Of a stretch of DNA of 19,079 nt, positions 1 through 6,965 are shown one piece after another (within the stretch, counting starts at the first letter, position 1; the number at the start of each line of letters is the position of its first letter). The position numbers and the translations under genes were made by a program. Below the pieces are notes generated by a model. It did no database searches, was not told where the DNA came from, and was given only the letters and a program-made list of their open reading frames with translations. Source of the stretch: an uncultured Opitutia bacterium (GTDB taxonomy: Bacteria; Verrucomicrobiota; Verrucomicrobiia; Opitutales; UBA953); NCBI GenBank assembly GCA_903868455.1, contig CAIPVK010000180.1:1-19079 (forward strand), written 5' to 3'.

Positions 1-71
1 CCCTTGCCCTCGTCGCCCATGCTCACGCCGACGTCGGCGATGAGGCGGCTGCGGAACGGTGTCAGCGCCAT
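1..71 (-). CDS. purA: Adenylosuccinate synthetase, N-terminal fragment (runs off the left edge)
   Basis: Only the first 23 codons and two bases of the next are present, read from ATG at 71 towards the left edge. The peptide has the P-loop-like GDEGKG motif at residues 19-24, preceded by ADVGVSM. This is the GTP/IMP-binding signature of adenylosuccinate synthetase, which joins IMP and aspartate in AMP synthesis. The form 'FRSRLIADVGVSMGDEGKG' is the variant I associate with Verrucomicrobiota-type PurA, rather than the 'VVVGAQWGDEGKG' form of E. coli. The ATG lies one base after the TGA of the upstream TPR gene, so the two are almost certainly co-transcribed. There is no Shine-Dalgarno motif before the ATG, so translation may depend on coupling. 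Identity rests on a short stretch, but the motif is highly specific. Confidence 0.8.
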   Translation of the reverse strand, partial: MALTPFRSRLIADVGVSMGDEGK

Positions 72-72
72 C

Positions 73-1443
73 TCAGGAGGCCTGCTTGTCGTAGAACGCG
101 TTGATCTTGGCGGCGACGTCGCGGTAGGAGGCGTCGGCCGTGTAGATGACCTTGTACTCGTCGATGGCCTCCTTCGCCTTGCCGGCCGCCTCGAAGGCGC
201 CGCCGAGGGCGTAGATGACCTCCTTCTTGAGGTCGTTCATCACGGCGAGCTCGGACTTCGCGAGCTGGAGCTGCTCGATGGCGAGGTCGTGCTTGCGGCC
301 CGCGAGCAGCGCGCGGCCCAGCCCGAGCAGCGCCGACTGGCGGAGCTTCGGGTTGCGCTGGGCGATCTGGAGCTGTTGGATGGCCTCGTCGAGGCGGCCG
401 CGGGCGAGGAGCAGCTGGCCGAGCTCGTGCCGGTAATTGTAATCGTTGGGGTAGCGCTCGACGGCGGCGAGGGCGCCCGCGAGGCGGAACTCCGCCTCCT
501 CGGCGGCGAGGGCGTCGGCCCCGGCGGCGTCGCCGGCGTCGCGCAGGGCCTTGACGCGTGCGGCGTAGCGGCGCAGGCCGAGCTCGTGCTCCTGGCGCTC
601 GAGGGCGGCGTCGCCGCGGCCGAGCGGCGTCTGGCGGCCGCGCTGGAGCCAGGCGATGGCGCTGTCGAAGTCGCCGATGACGGTGAACTGGCGGACGATC
701 TCGCGGTAGAGGTTGACGTTCTCGGTGTCCGACTCGATCTGGCGGGCGAGGCCGGCGATGACCTCCTGGGCGGAGGCGGCGTCGGTCATGACGCGCGAGG
801 CCTGCTCGAGGCGCGTGGCCTCCTCGGAGTCCTTGAGCTTGGAGCGGAAGTCCTCGTTCCCCTCCCAGTTGCCCTTGGCCATGGTCTTGGCGACGGAGGC
901 CTTGCGCATCGCCTCCATCAGGCCGCCGTTGCCGGGGAAGGCCTTGAGCTTGAGGTCGACGTAGGCGAGGGCGGTGTCGTACGCCTTGTCCTCGATGTGG
1001 GCGTTGGCCGCGGCTACGGCGGGCTCGGGGTCCTTGGGGCTGAGCTCCGCGATCTCCTCGTGGGCGAAGGCGGCGGTGTCCCAGAGGCCGAGCTTGGCCG
1101 CGGCGGCGGCGAGCTGGCGGTGGGCGCCGACGTCCCCGGGCTTCTTGGCCAGGCGGGCCTCCGCGTCGAGCATGGCCGCCGCGGGGTCCGATTCGGCGAG
1201 CTTGAGGTTGGGGCCGCCGATCAGGCCGCCGAGGAAGCCGCCCAGGACGCTCCCGCCGGTCCCGAGCGCCGCCTTCTGGGCCCGGCGGAGGAGGCGGCGG
1301 ATCTCCACGCAGCCCGGGTTGCGCGCCAGCAGGCCGGAGGCGAGCTCCATGGCGTACTGGGGGTTGCCCTTGAGGTTCTGCTCGGCGGCCGCGGCTTGCT
1401 TCTGCACGCGCGGGTCGAGCGAGGTGAGGGAGACTTTGTTCAT
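73..1443 (-). CDS. TPR-type helical repeat protein with N-terminal glycine-zipper-like segment
   Basis: A 456-aa protein starting at ATG 1443. Residues 61-77 form a Gly-rich hydrophobic stretch (GTGGSVLGGFLGGLIGG) that resembles a glycine zipper. After it come helical pairs with TPR character, for example AMLDAEARLAKKPGDVGAHR, VNLYREIVRQFTVIGDFDSA, the 'YRHELGQLLLARGRLDEAIQ' segment and the C-terminal 'GGAFEAAGKAKEAIDEYKVI' segment. No signal peptide or enzymatic motif is visible, so it is probably a cytoplasmic or membrane-associated scaffold. It sits one base upstream of purA and is likely transcribed with it. A possible promoter lies at 1469-1497. The precise partner is unknown. I have a vague memory of similar proteins in Opitutae-type genomes, which was not checked. 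Confidence 0.8.
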   Translation of the reverse strand: MNKVSLTSLDPRVQKQAAAAEQNLKGNPQYAMELASGLLARNPGCVEIRRLLRRAQKAALGTGGSVLGGFLGGLIGGPNLKLAESDPAAAMLDAEARLAKKPGDVGAHRQLAAAAAKLGLWDTAAFAHEEIAELSPKDPEPAVAAANAHIEDKAYDTALAYVDLKLKAFPGNGGLMEAMRKASVAKTMAKGNWEGNEDFRSKLKDSEEATRLEQASRVMTDAASAQEVIAGLARQIESDTENVNLYREIVRQFTVIGDFDSAIAWLQRGRQTPLGRGDAALERQEHELGLRRYAARVKALRDAGDAAGADALAAEEAEFRLAGALAAVERYPNDYNYRHELGQLLLARGRLDEAIQQLQIAQRNPKLRQSALLGLGRALLAGRKHDLAIEQLQLAKSELAVMNDLKKEVIYALGGAFEAAGKAKEAIDEYKVIYTADASYRDVAAKINAFYDKQAS

Positions 1444-1468
1444 GGGGTCCGGGAGGGAGCCAGCCCCG

Positions 1469-1497
1469 ACCCTTGCCGTGGGCCGCGGGGGGGTCAA
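1469..1497 (-). promoter_or_regulatory. Putative promoter for TPR gene and purA
   Basis: On the minus strand TTGACC (1497-1492) is followed after 17 nt by AAGGGT (1474-1469), 25 nt before the ATG at 1443. The -35 hexamer is strong and the -10 is poor against TATAAT, as often seen at this GC content. The -35 overlaps the stop codon of the upstream SET gene. Confidence 0.35.
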
Positions 1498-1943
1498 TCC
1501 CTCCCTTTCCCGACCCTCAGTTGGCGGCGCAGGAGCGGCCGGAGGGGCTCGGCCACGATGAAGCCGGGGCAATCCGGCGCGCCGCAGCGGCAGGGATGCC
1601 GGAGCGCGTCGGCCAGGCCGAAGCCGTAGTCGAAGGTGACCTCGTCGCCGGGCGCGAGGTCGGTCAGGGCGCGCAGCTCGACCGTGTCGCCACGGCGCAC
1701 GGCCTCGGCGGTCGGATGGCAGGCGTGGTTCGCGAGGCGCGCGAGGTTGCCCGGGTCGCGCCCGTCGATCCACCGCCCCGGCTCGAGCTCGAGCGCGTGG
1801 ACGCGGCCTTGGGCGTCGGGACCCGGGGGCGTCGTCACGACCGGGCCGCGGTAGGTCGCGAGCAGCTCGCCGGCGCGGTGGGCGCGCGTCGCGAGCAGCC
1901 CGCGGCCCTCGATGCGCGAGGCCCCGGGCGCCGTCCCGCTCAT
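1494..1943 (-). CDS. Small SET-domain protein (putative lysine methyltransferase)
   Basis: A 149-aa protein consisting of little more than a SET domain with a post-SET cysteine motif. The SET signatures are EGRGLLATR at residues 12-20, NHACHPTAEA at 72-81 (the NHxCxPN-type S-adenosylmethionine site, with the final Asn replaced) and GDEVTFDYGF at 99-108, which holds the expected Tyr. CRCGAPDC (C118, C120, C125) matches the CxCx4C post-SET zinc motif. SET enzymes transfer methyl groups from SAM to protein lysines. The bacterial substrate cannot be told from sequence. The ATG overlaps the gpsA stop as ATGA, so translation should be coupled to panB-gpsA, although no pathway link is obvious. Confidence 0.8.
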   Translation of the reverse strand: MSGTAPGASRIEGRGLLATRAHRAGELLATYRGPVVTTPPGPDAQGRVHALELEPGRWIDGRDPGNLARLANHACHPTAEAVRRGDTVELRALTDLAPGDEVTFDYGFGLADALRHPCRCGAPDCPGFIVAEPLRPLLRRQLRVGKGRD

Positions 1944-2941
1944 GCCTCGCGCTTGAGGCCCCGGCCCATCAGCCCCGCCACGGTCTCGGCGGCGGTGCGC
2001 TCGCCGCGGAGAAGGGCGTCGATGCCGGCGAGGATGGGCGCGTCGAGGCCGCGGCGCCGGGCGAGCTCGGCGAAGGCCTGCGCGGCCCAGACGCCCTCGA
2101 CGACGGACTTGCGGGCGACGAGGCCCGCCTTGGCGCCCTCGAGGTCGCGCGCGAGCTCCTCGCCGTAGCCTCGGTTGCGGCTCCAGGCGCCGTGCGCCGT
2201 GGCCATGAGGTCGCCCACGCCGCTCAGGCCGAGGAAGGTCTCGCGCCGCCCGCCGAGCGCCTCGCCGAGGCGCACCATCTCGAGCAGCGAGCGGGTGAGC
2301 AGGGAGGCCTTGGCGTTCGAGCCCAGGCCGAGGCCGTCGCAGAGGCCGGCGCCCAGGGCGTAGACGTTCTTGAGCGTGCCGCCGATCTCGGCCCCGGCGA
2401 GGTCGTCCGAGGTGTAGACGCGCAGGCTGGGGCCGCTGAGCGCGGCCTGGGTCTCGGTCAGCGCGGCGCCGGCGGGGCCCGCGAGGACGACCGCCGTGGG
2501 GAGCCCGCGGGCGACCTCGTCGGCGTTGGTCGGGCCGGTCAGGGTGGCGAGGGCGACGCCCGGCAGGGCGGCGGCCAGCACCTCGGAGGGCCGGCGCAGC
2601 GTGCCGCGCTCGAGCCCCTTGCAGAGGGAGACGACGAGCCGGGGCGGCTGCGCGCGGTCGAGCGCGGCGCCGAGCGAGGCGGCCACGGCCTCGAGGCCGG
2701 AGGAGGGGCAGGCGACGAGGACGAGGTCCGCCTCCATCAGCGCGGGCGCGGGCTCGAGGCCGAGCTGGATGCTGGCGTCGAGGAAATGCCCGGGCAGGTA
2801 GGCGCGGTTCTCCCGTCCGGAGGCGAGCTCGAGGGCCTGCTCCTGCCGGCGGGGGACGAGCGTGACCGTGTGGCCCTGGCGCGCGAGGTGCAGCGCCATC
2901 GCGGTGCCCCACGCGCCGGCGCCGAGGACGACGGCGTTCAT
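1940..2941 (-). CDS. gpsA: NAD(P)-dependent glycerol-3-phosphate dehydrogenase
   Basis: A 333-aa protein, the normal family length. It reduces dihydroxyacetone phosphate to sn-glycerol-3-phosphate, the backbone for phospholipids, in the cytoplasm. The Rossmann motif GAGAWGTAMA is at residues 7-16. CKGLE is at 107-111 and GPTNADEVARG at 136-146, where the usual form is GPSFAxEVA. EIGGTLKNVYAL (185-196) carries the active-site lysine K191, and GLGLGSNAKASLLTR follows it. The start at ATG 2941 overlaps the panB stop (ATGA), and the end overlaps the SET gene start in the same way, so panB, gpsA and the SET gene read as one tightly coupled operon. Confidence 0.96.
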   Translation of the reverse strand: MNAVVLGAGAWGTAMALHLARQGHTVTLVPRRQEQALELASGRENRAYLPGHFLDASIQLGLEPAPALMEADLVLVACPSSGLEAVAASLGAALDRAQPPRLVVSLCKGLERGTLRRPSEVLAAALPGVALATLTGPTNADEVARGLPTAVVLAGPAGAALTETQAALSGPSLRVYTSDDLAGAEIGGTLKNVYALGAGLCDGLGLGSNAKASLLTRSLLEMVRLGEALGGRRETFLGLSGVGDLMATAHGAWSRNRGYGEELARDLEGAKAGLVARKSVVEGVWAAQAFAELARRRGLDAPILAGIDALLRGERTAAETVAGLMGRGLKREA

Positions 2942-3705
2942 CGGGCGGCCTCCTTGCGCACCTTGCCGGCCCAGCGGCGGATGGCGGCGACGGCGAGGTC
3001 CCCGAGCCGCGCCTCGCGGCGCGCGAACGACGGCGGGTTCTCCGTCAGCCCGAGCAGGTCGTGGAAGACGAGGATCTGCCCGTCGCAGGCCTTGCCCGAG
3101 CCGATGCCGACGACCGGGACGGGGACCTCGCGGCTCAGGCGACGCGCCAGGGCGGGCTCGACGCACTCGGCGACGATCGCGAAGGCCCCGGCCTCGGCGA
3201 GGGCGCGCGCGTCCGCCAGGACGGCCTCGCGGTCGGCCTCCGTCACGCCGCGGCGGCGATAGCCGGCGGCGTGGACGCGCTGGGGCAGGAGCCCGACGTG
3301 CCCCATGACGGGGATGCCGGCGTCGACCAGGCGGGCGACGGCGGGAGCCAGCGTCGCGCCGCCCTCGACCTTGACCGCCTCGGCCCCGGATTCCTGGAGC
3401 AGGCGGCGGCAGGCGCGGAGCAGGGTCGGGAAGGTGTCGTGCGCGAGGGCGAAGGGGATGTCGGCGACGACGAGGGCCTGCGGCTTGGCGCGGGCGACGG
3501 CGGCGGTCGCCCGCAGCATGTCGTCCAGCGTGACGGGCACGGTGCTCGGGTGGCCGAGGACGACGTTGCCGAGCGAGTCGCCGACGAGGATGAGGTCGAC
3601 CCCGGCCGCGTCGGCCAGGCGGGCCGTCACCGCGTCGTAGGCGGTGAGGCAGACGAGGGGGCGGCGGCCCTTGAGGGCGCGGAGGGAACGGGTCGTCGCT
3701 TTCAC
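2938..3705 (-). CDS. panB: 3-methyl-2-oxobutanoate hydroxymethyltransferase (ketopantoate hydroxymethyltransferase)
   Basis: A 255-aa protein that catalyses the first committed step of pantothenate (coenzyme A) synthesis: transfer of a hydroxymethyl group from 5,10-methylene-THF to 2-oxoisovalerate. Visible landmarks are CLTAYDA (19-25), VGDSLGNVVLGH (41-52) with metal ligand D43, ADIPF (81-85) with D82, VKVEGG (111-116) with K112 and E114, GHVGLLPQ (135-142), the catalytic-type E180 in VAECV, and GIGSGKACDGQILVFHDLLG (200-219). The start is GTG at 3705; no ATG fits upstream. A -35/-10-like pair sits directly before it, which suggests a leaderless transcript. It is the first gene of the panB-gpsA-SET operon. 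Confidence 0.96.
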   Translation of the reverse strand: MKATTRSLRALKGRRPLVCLTAYDAVTARLADAAGVDLILVGDSLGNVVLGHPSTVPVTLDDMLRATAAVARAKPQALVVADIPFALAHDTFPTLLRACRRLLQESGAEAVKVEGGATLAPAVARLVDAGIPVMGHVGLLPQRVHAAGYRRRGVTEADREAVLADARALAEAGAFAIVAECVEPALARRLSREVPVPVVGIGSGKACDGQILVFHDLLGLTENPPSFARREARLGDLAVAAIRRWAGKVRKEAAR

Positions 3706-3712
3706 CGCCCCC

Positions 3713-3741
3713 AGCCAAGGGCAACCGAGCCCGCTTGTAAA
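3713..3741 (-). promoter_or_regulatory. Putative promoter for panB-gpsA-SET operon, leaderless layout
   Basis: Minus strand TTTACA (3741-3736), a 17-nt spacer, then TTGGCT (3718-3713), only 7 nt before the GTG start at 3705. Transcription would begin at or next to the start codon. No convincing ribosome-binding site is present. Confidence 0.4.
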
Positions 3742-3758
3742 GCGTCCCCGCTTCCCCC

Positions 3759-4037
3759 ATGATGGGCGGGATGTTCCGACGGCTGCGGCTCCTCCTGCGC
3801 GGCTCCCGCGCCTACCGGGAGTCGGCCTACCCGCATCCCGACCTGTCGGCGCGCACGCGGATGCCCTGGCCGGTGCGCGTCCGCATGTTCCTCACCGGCC
3901 AGGGCGCCGTGGAGCATCGCGAGGACCTGCGGGGCGCGTGGATCCTCCATCGCAAGCTCCTCATCCTCGCGCTCGCCCTGTTGCTCGCGTGGATCGTCGC
4001 CTCGGCGGCCGAGGGCTGGACCTACTTCGACGGCTGA
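3759..4037 (+). CDS. Small single-pass membrane protein, unknown function
   Basis: A 92-aa protein that I do not recognise. The N-terminal two thirds are basic and polar, with Arg-rich MFRRLRLLLRGSRAYR and several Pro/Arg segments. Residues about 66-83 (KLLILALALLLAWIVASA) form one transmembrane helix, followed by a short tail ending in WTYFDG. Charge distribution suggests N-terminus inside. Three in-frame ATGs (3759, 3762, 3771) are possible and no ribosome-binding site decides between them; the first is used. It diverges from panB across 53 bp, and its 3' end overlaps the end of the opposing gene by 16 nt. GC3 bias matches the neighbours, which supports real coding. Confidence 0.6.
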   Translation: MMGGMFRRLRLLLRGSRAYRESAYPHPDLSARTRMPWPVRVRMFLTGQGAVEHREDLRGAWILHRKLLILALALLLAWIVASAAEGWTYFDG

Positions 4038-4369
4038 TCGGGCTCGCGCCGGGGCAGGAGGAGCTTGAGCGGGAGCAGGCGGAGCGAGTCGGGGACGGCG
4101 AGGCGATGCCCGGCCCGCGCCGAGGCCGCCGCGGCGAGCCGGTCGAGCCAGGCGAGGGAGCTGCCGAGCCTCGTCCAGCTCACGACCACGCGGTCGCCCT
4201 GCGGATGCCAGCCCAGGCCCTCCGCGTGGATTTCCACGGGCGCCCCCTGGCCGGCGAGGTCGAGCGTCAGGCGGACCTCGCCCTTGCCGAGCGCGACGGC
4301 GCGCACGGAACCCGCGTCGCCCAGGCGGTCGCCGATCAGCTTGGCCAGCGCGGCCTCGGCGGGGCTCAT
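4022..4369 (-). CDS. Conserved-looking small cytoplasmic protein coupled to lpxI, unknown function
   Basis: A 115-aa protein that I do not recognise. It has a predicted alpha-beta layout: N-terminal helix (AEAALAKLIGDRLGD), beta-rich middle (VRLTLDL, VEIHAEGLGW, DRVVVSWTRLGSS), then a helix (LAWLDRLAAAASARAG) and a basic C-terminal tail (LRLLPLKLLLPRREP). No signal peptide or transmembrane segment is seen. Its ATG at 4369 overlaps the lpxI stop as ATGA, so it should be made together with LpxI. Whether it has a role in lipid A synthesis is inference from position only. The last 16 nt overlap the convergent small membrane-protein gene. Confidence 0.65.
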   Translation of the reverse strand: MSPAEAALAKLIGDRLGDAGSVRAVALGKGEVRLTLDLAGQGAPVEIHAEGLGWHPQGDRVVVSWTRLGSSLAWLDRLAAAASARAGHRLAVPDSLRLLPLKLLLPRREPDQPSK

Positions 4370-5211
4370 CGGAAGCCGACGAGGGTGATGCCGAGCTCGC
4401 GCGCCTTGGCCAGCACGCGGGGCTTGTCGAGCAGCAGCACGGCGTCGGCCTCGAGCGCGGCGCGGCGGACGCCGCCCTCGGCCATGCTCTCGAGCGTGCG
4501 CTCGCCGAAGCAGGGGACGTCGAAGCGCCAGTCCTGCCCGTGCTTGGCCGCCTTCACCAGGAGCATCTCCTTGCCCCCGGTCGCGGCGCAGCGGCGGAGC
4601 ATGTTGTCCGTGCCCTCGAAGGCCTCGACCGCGATGACGGTGCCCTTGGCCACGACCACCGCCTGGCCGACGTCGAGGCGCGCCATCTCGCGCGCCATGC
4701 GCACGCCGAAGGCCAGCTCCGCGTCGTCCACCGACCCGCCCAGCCAGCCGGTCATCCGGCCCTCGGTCGCGAGGTGCGCGTCGAGGTGGGCGCGCGCGTC
4801 GATCATGCGGACCCCGGCGGCCTCGATCTCCGCGGCCACCGCGCCGAAGATGGTCTCGGCGTTGCGCTCGGGCAGGCGCGCGAGCAACGCGACCAGGCGG
4901 AGGTCGGGCACCATGCCGGAGAAGAGCTTCCGCGGGGCGACCTGGCCGGCCATCACCGCCGAGCCCGCCCCGAGCTCCCGGAGCGCGGCGAGCAGGTCGC
5001 CGAGCTTGCCCACCTCCACGCCCCGTCGCTCCGCGGCAGGGAAGGCGGCGACCAGCGCGGGGTCGGCCTCGCCCTCGAAGGCGACGAGGCGGACGGGCGT
5101 GCCGGCCGCGCGCGCGGCCTCGGCGAGCAGGGCGGGGTAGATGCCGCGCCCCGCGATGATCGCGAGGGGCCGCGCCGGATCGAGGTCCTTCGGCAGGAAG
5201 CGGGTGGGCAT
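4366..5211 (-). CDS. lpxI: UDP-2,3-diacylglucosamine pyrophosphatase LpxI
   Basis: A 281-aa protein, the usual length for LpxI (DUF1009). It hydrolyses UDP-2,3-diacylglucosamine to lipid X and UMP in the Raetz pathway of lipid A synthesis, in place of LpxH or LpxG. Family signatures seen: LAIIAGRGIYP (16-26), VMAGQVAPRKLF (86-97), RMTGWLG (152-158), GQAVVVAKGTVIAVEAFEGT (182-201), KEMLLVKAAKHGQDWRFDVP (214-233) with D231 in the conserved acidic position, and the C-terminal AALEADAVLLLDK. ATG 5211 is preferred over an in-frame ATG 12 codons upstream, because homology starts just after it and AAGGA lies 9 nt before it. That AAGGA may instead be part of a -10 element. Its presence supports a lipopolysaccharide-bearing outer membrane. 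Confidence 0.92.
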   Translation of the reverse strand: MPTRFLPKDLDPARPLAIIAGRGIYPALLAEAARAAGTPVRLVAFEGEADPALVAAFPAAERRGVEVGKLGDLLAALRELGAGSAVMAGQVAPRKLFSGMVPDLRLVALLARLPERNAETIFGAVAAEIEAAGVRMIDARAHLDAHLATEGRMTGWLGGSVDDAELAFGVRMAREMARLDVGQAVVVAKGTVIAVEAFEGTDNMLRRCAATGGKEMLLVKAAKHGQDWRFDVPCFGERTLESMAEGGVRRAALEADAVLLLDKPRVLAKARELGITLVGFR

Positions 5212-5219
5212 CGCCGCGC

Positions 5220-5247
5220 ATCCTTGCCCGGCGCGCCGACGGGGCAA
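5220..5247 (-). promoter_or_regulatory. Putative promoter or ribosome-binding region of lpxI
   Basis: Minus strand TTGCCC (5247-5242), 16-nt spacer, AAGGAT (5225-5220), 8 nt before ATG 5211. The second element doubles as an AAGGA Shine-Dalgarno, so the two readings cannot be separated by eye. Confidence 0.35.
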
Positions 5248-5257
5248 GGCGGGAGTG

Positions 5258-6373
5258 TCAGGGGCCGAGGCGGACGAGCGCGCCGGCCTCGACGCGCCGG
5301 TCGTCGCCGGGAGGCACGCGCACCAGGTCGCCCCGCGCGAAGCCCGCCGCGAGGTCCTTGGCCTCGCGCTTGCTCAGCCCGCGGGTCGCGGCCTCGACCG
5401 TGCGCAGGCGACCGCCCGCCGAGACGACGAGGCGGAAGAGGCCCTTGAGCAGCTGGGGCTCGGCCACCACGCGCGCCGCGGCGGGGTCCGATGGCGCCAG
5501 CGGCGCGTCGGAGAAGAGGGCGAGCGAGAAGCGCACGGCGCCGAGGTCGCGGTGGAGCTTGCGGTTGAGGAAGGCGGCGGACGGCGGGGCCTCCCACGCG
5601 CGCACCTCGTGGTCCCAGTGCTCGCCGCCCAGCATCGGGCACGGCGAGGCGTCGAGCTCGGGGCCGATGCGGCGCGGCGAGAGCGTCGCGCGCCGGTCCG
5701 AGAGCCGGCGCAGCGGCTCGGCGGTCGCGCGCAGGGCGGGCTCGATCAGGATGAGGAGGCCGCCGGGGGCGAGGTGGGCCGCCGCGGCCTCGAACCAGGC
5801 GTCGCGCCCGGCCTCGTCGAGCCCGAGCTCGTTGAGCACGAAGCCCGCGACGACGATGTCGAAGGGCCCCTGCGGCCAGGCGCGCGGGTCGCGCGCGTCG
5901 CCCACCGTCCCGCCGGCGGTCCAGCCCGGCGCGGCCGCGGCCGCGAGGCTCTCGGCGGCGGCCAGGGCCGAGGGCGAGCGGTCGAGCAGGCGCAGCTCGC
6001 CCTCGCCGCCGAGGCCGCGCGCGAGGCGCAGGCCGCAGGAGCCCGGTCCGGACCCGACGTCGAGGATGCGGGGGCGGGCCGAGCCCGGGGCCCAGCCGCG
6101 GAAGCGCGCGTGGGCGAGCGCCCAGCCGGCGCGCGCCCAGGACTGGGGGAAGAAGAAGAGCCCGTAGGCGGCGAGCAGGGACGCGTCCGCCAGGTAGTCC
6201 GGGAAGCCGCCGGCCGGCCGGGCGAGCGTGAAGAGGTCGGAGAGCCGGGCGACGGAGGGCCTCAGCCGCTCCAACGCCTCCTCGCCGGAGAGCCCGGTCG
6301 CCCGCTCGCCGAGCGCGAGCCAGGCGGCCTCCACCTCCGCGGGCAGCAGGCCCGGGGGCTCAGGGGGCGACAT
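5258..6373 (-). CDS. Rsm22-like SAM-dependent methyltransferase lacking most of the family cysteines
   Basis: A 371-aa protein. The SAM-binding motif I is ILDVGSGPGSCGLRLARG at residues 103-120, with acidic LLDRS at 129-133 and motif IV-like FDIVVAGFVLNEL at 171-183, then LAPGGLLILIEPA at 201-213. The N-terminal helical part ending in YLADASLLAAYGLFFFP and the layout after the methyltransferase core match the Rsm22/METTL17 family, which acts on the small ribosomal subunit. Family members usually carry a CPHD..CPL..WCHF cysteine cluster. Here only C245 of 'SPCPMLGGEHWDHE' remains and the WCHF position reads WDHE. Methylation activity and target are therefore uncertain. It overlaps recR by 14 nt, so co-expression is likely. 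Confidence 0.78.
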   Translation of the reverse strand: MSPPEPPGLLPAEVEAAWLALGERATGLSGEEALERLRPSVARLSDLFTLARPAGGFPDYLADASLLAAYGLFFFPQSWARAGWALAHARFRGWAPGSARPRILDVGSGPGSCGLRLARGLGGEGELRLLDRSPSALAAAESLAAAAAPGWTAGGTVGDARDPRAWPQGPFDIVVAGFVLNELGLDEAGRDAWFEAAAAHLAPGGLLILIEPALRATAEPLRRLSDRRATLSPRRIGPELDASPCPMLGGEHWDHEVRAWEAPPSAAFLNRKLHRDLGAVRFSLALFSDAPLAPSDPAAARVVAEPQLLKGLFRLVVSAGGRLRTVEAATRGLSKREAKDLAAGFARGDLVRVPPGDDRRVEAGALVRLGP

Positions 6374-6962
6374 CGCGCCTGCCCTCCAGCGAGCTCCGCA
6401 GCGTCTCGGCGTCGGCGAACGTCAGCCCGCTGCCGCTGGGGAGCCCGAAGCCGATGCGCGTGACCTTCGTCCCGAGGCGCGTGGCGAGGAAGCTCTCCCG
6501 GATGTAGTGGCAGGTCGCCTCGCCCTCGATGTCGTTGCCCAGCGCGAGCACGACCTCGGTCACCGGCTCGGCGACGAGGCGCGCGCCGAGGCTCGCGAGG
6601 TTGAGCTCGCCGGGTCCGACGCCGTTGATCGGCGAGAGCCGGCCGTGGAGGACGTGGTAGGTGCCTCGGAACGAGGCGGTCCGCTCCAGGGCGAGGAGGT
6701 CGGGGACGTTCTCCACCACGCAGAGCAGGGAGGGGTCGCGGCGCGGGTCGGCGCAGACCGAGCAGGCCCCGCCCTCGGCGAGGTTGCCGCAGCGCGCGCA
6801 GCGGCCGACCGCCGCGGCGGCCTCGCGCAGGGCCTCGACCAGCGGGGCGAGCTTGGCGGGACGCTCGACCAGCAGGTGCAGGGCGAGGCGCTCGGCGGAG
6901 CGATGGCCGACGCCGGGCAGCCCGCGGAGCAGCTGGCGGACCTTGTCGAAGGCGGGGGTCAT
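6360..6962 (-). CDS. recR: Recombination mediator protein RecR
   Basis: A 200-aa protein, the standard length. RecR works with RecF and RecO to load RecA on gapped DNA. It shows a helix-hairpin-helix motif (GLPGVGHRSAERLA, 14-27), a four-cysteine zinc finger (C55, C58, C67, C70), and a Toprim domain from about residue 79 (LLCVVENVPDLLALE, GLLHG-like HGRLSPINGVGP at 106-117). The C-terminal signature GLPSGSGLTFADAETLRSSL is at 173-192. It begins 3 nt after the ybaB stop, the classic ybaB-recR pairing; dnaX, often upstream, is absent here. The downstream methyltransferase gene overlaps its last 14 nt. Confidence 0.97.
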   Translation of the reverse strand: MTPAFDKVRQLLRGLPGVGHRSAERLALHLLVERPAKLAPLVEALREAAAAVGRCARCGNLAEGGACSVCADPRRDPSLLCVVENVPDLLALERTASFRGTYHVLHGRLSPINGVGPGELNLASLGARLVAEPVTEVVLALGNDIEGEATCHYIRESFLATRLGTKVTRIGFGLPSGSGLTFADAETLRSSLEGRRDVAP

Positions 6963-6965
6963 CCC

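Noticed and set aside
4..1629. 541-aa plus-strand frame opposite the TPR gene
   Set aside because: The composition is typical of an antisense shadow in GC-rich DNA; the minus strand has clear TPR-like structure and a purA neighbour.
5212..5247. 12-codon N-terminal extension of LpxI (MPRRRAGQG...)
   Set aside because: The family's N-terminus fits ATG 5211. The extension would run over the promoter-like TTGCCC/AAGGAT pair.
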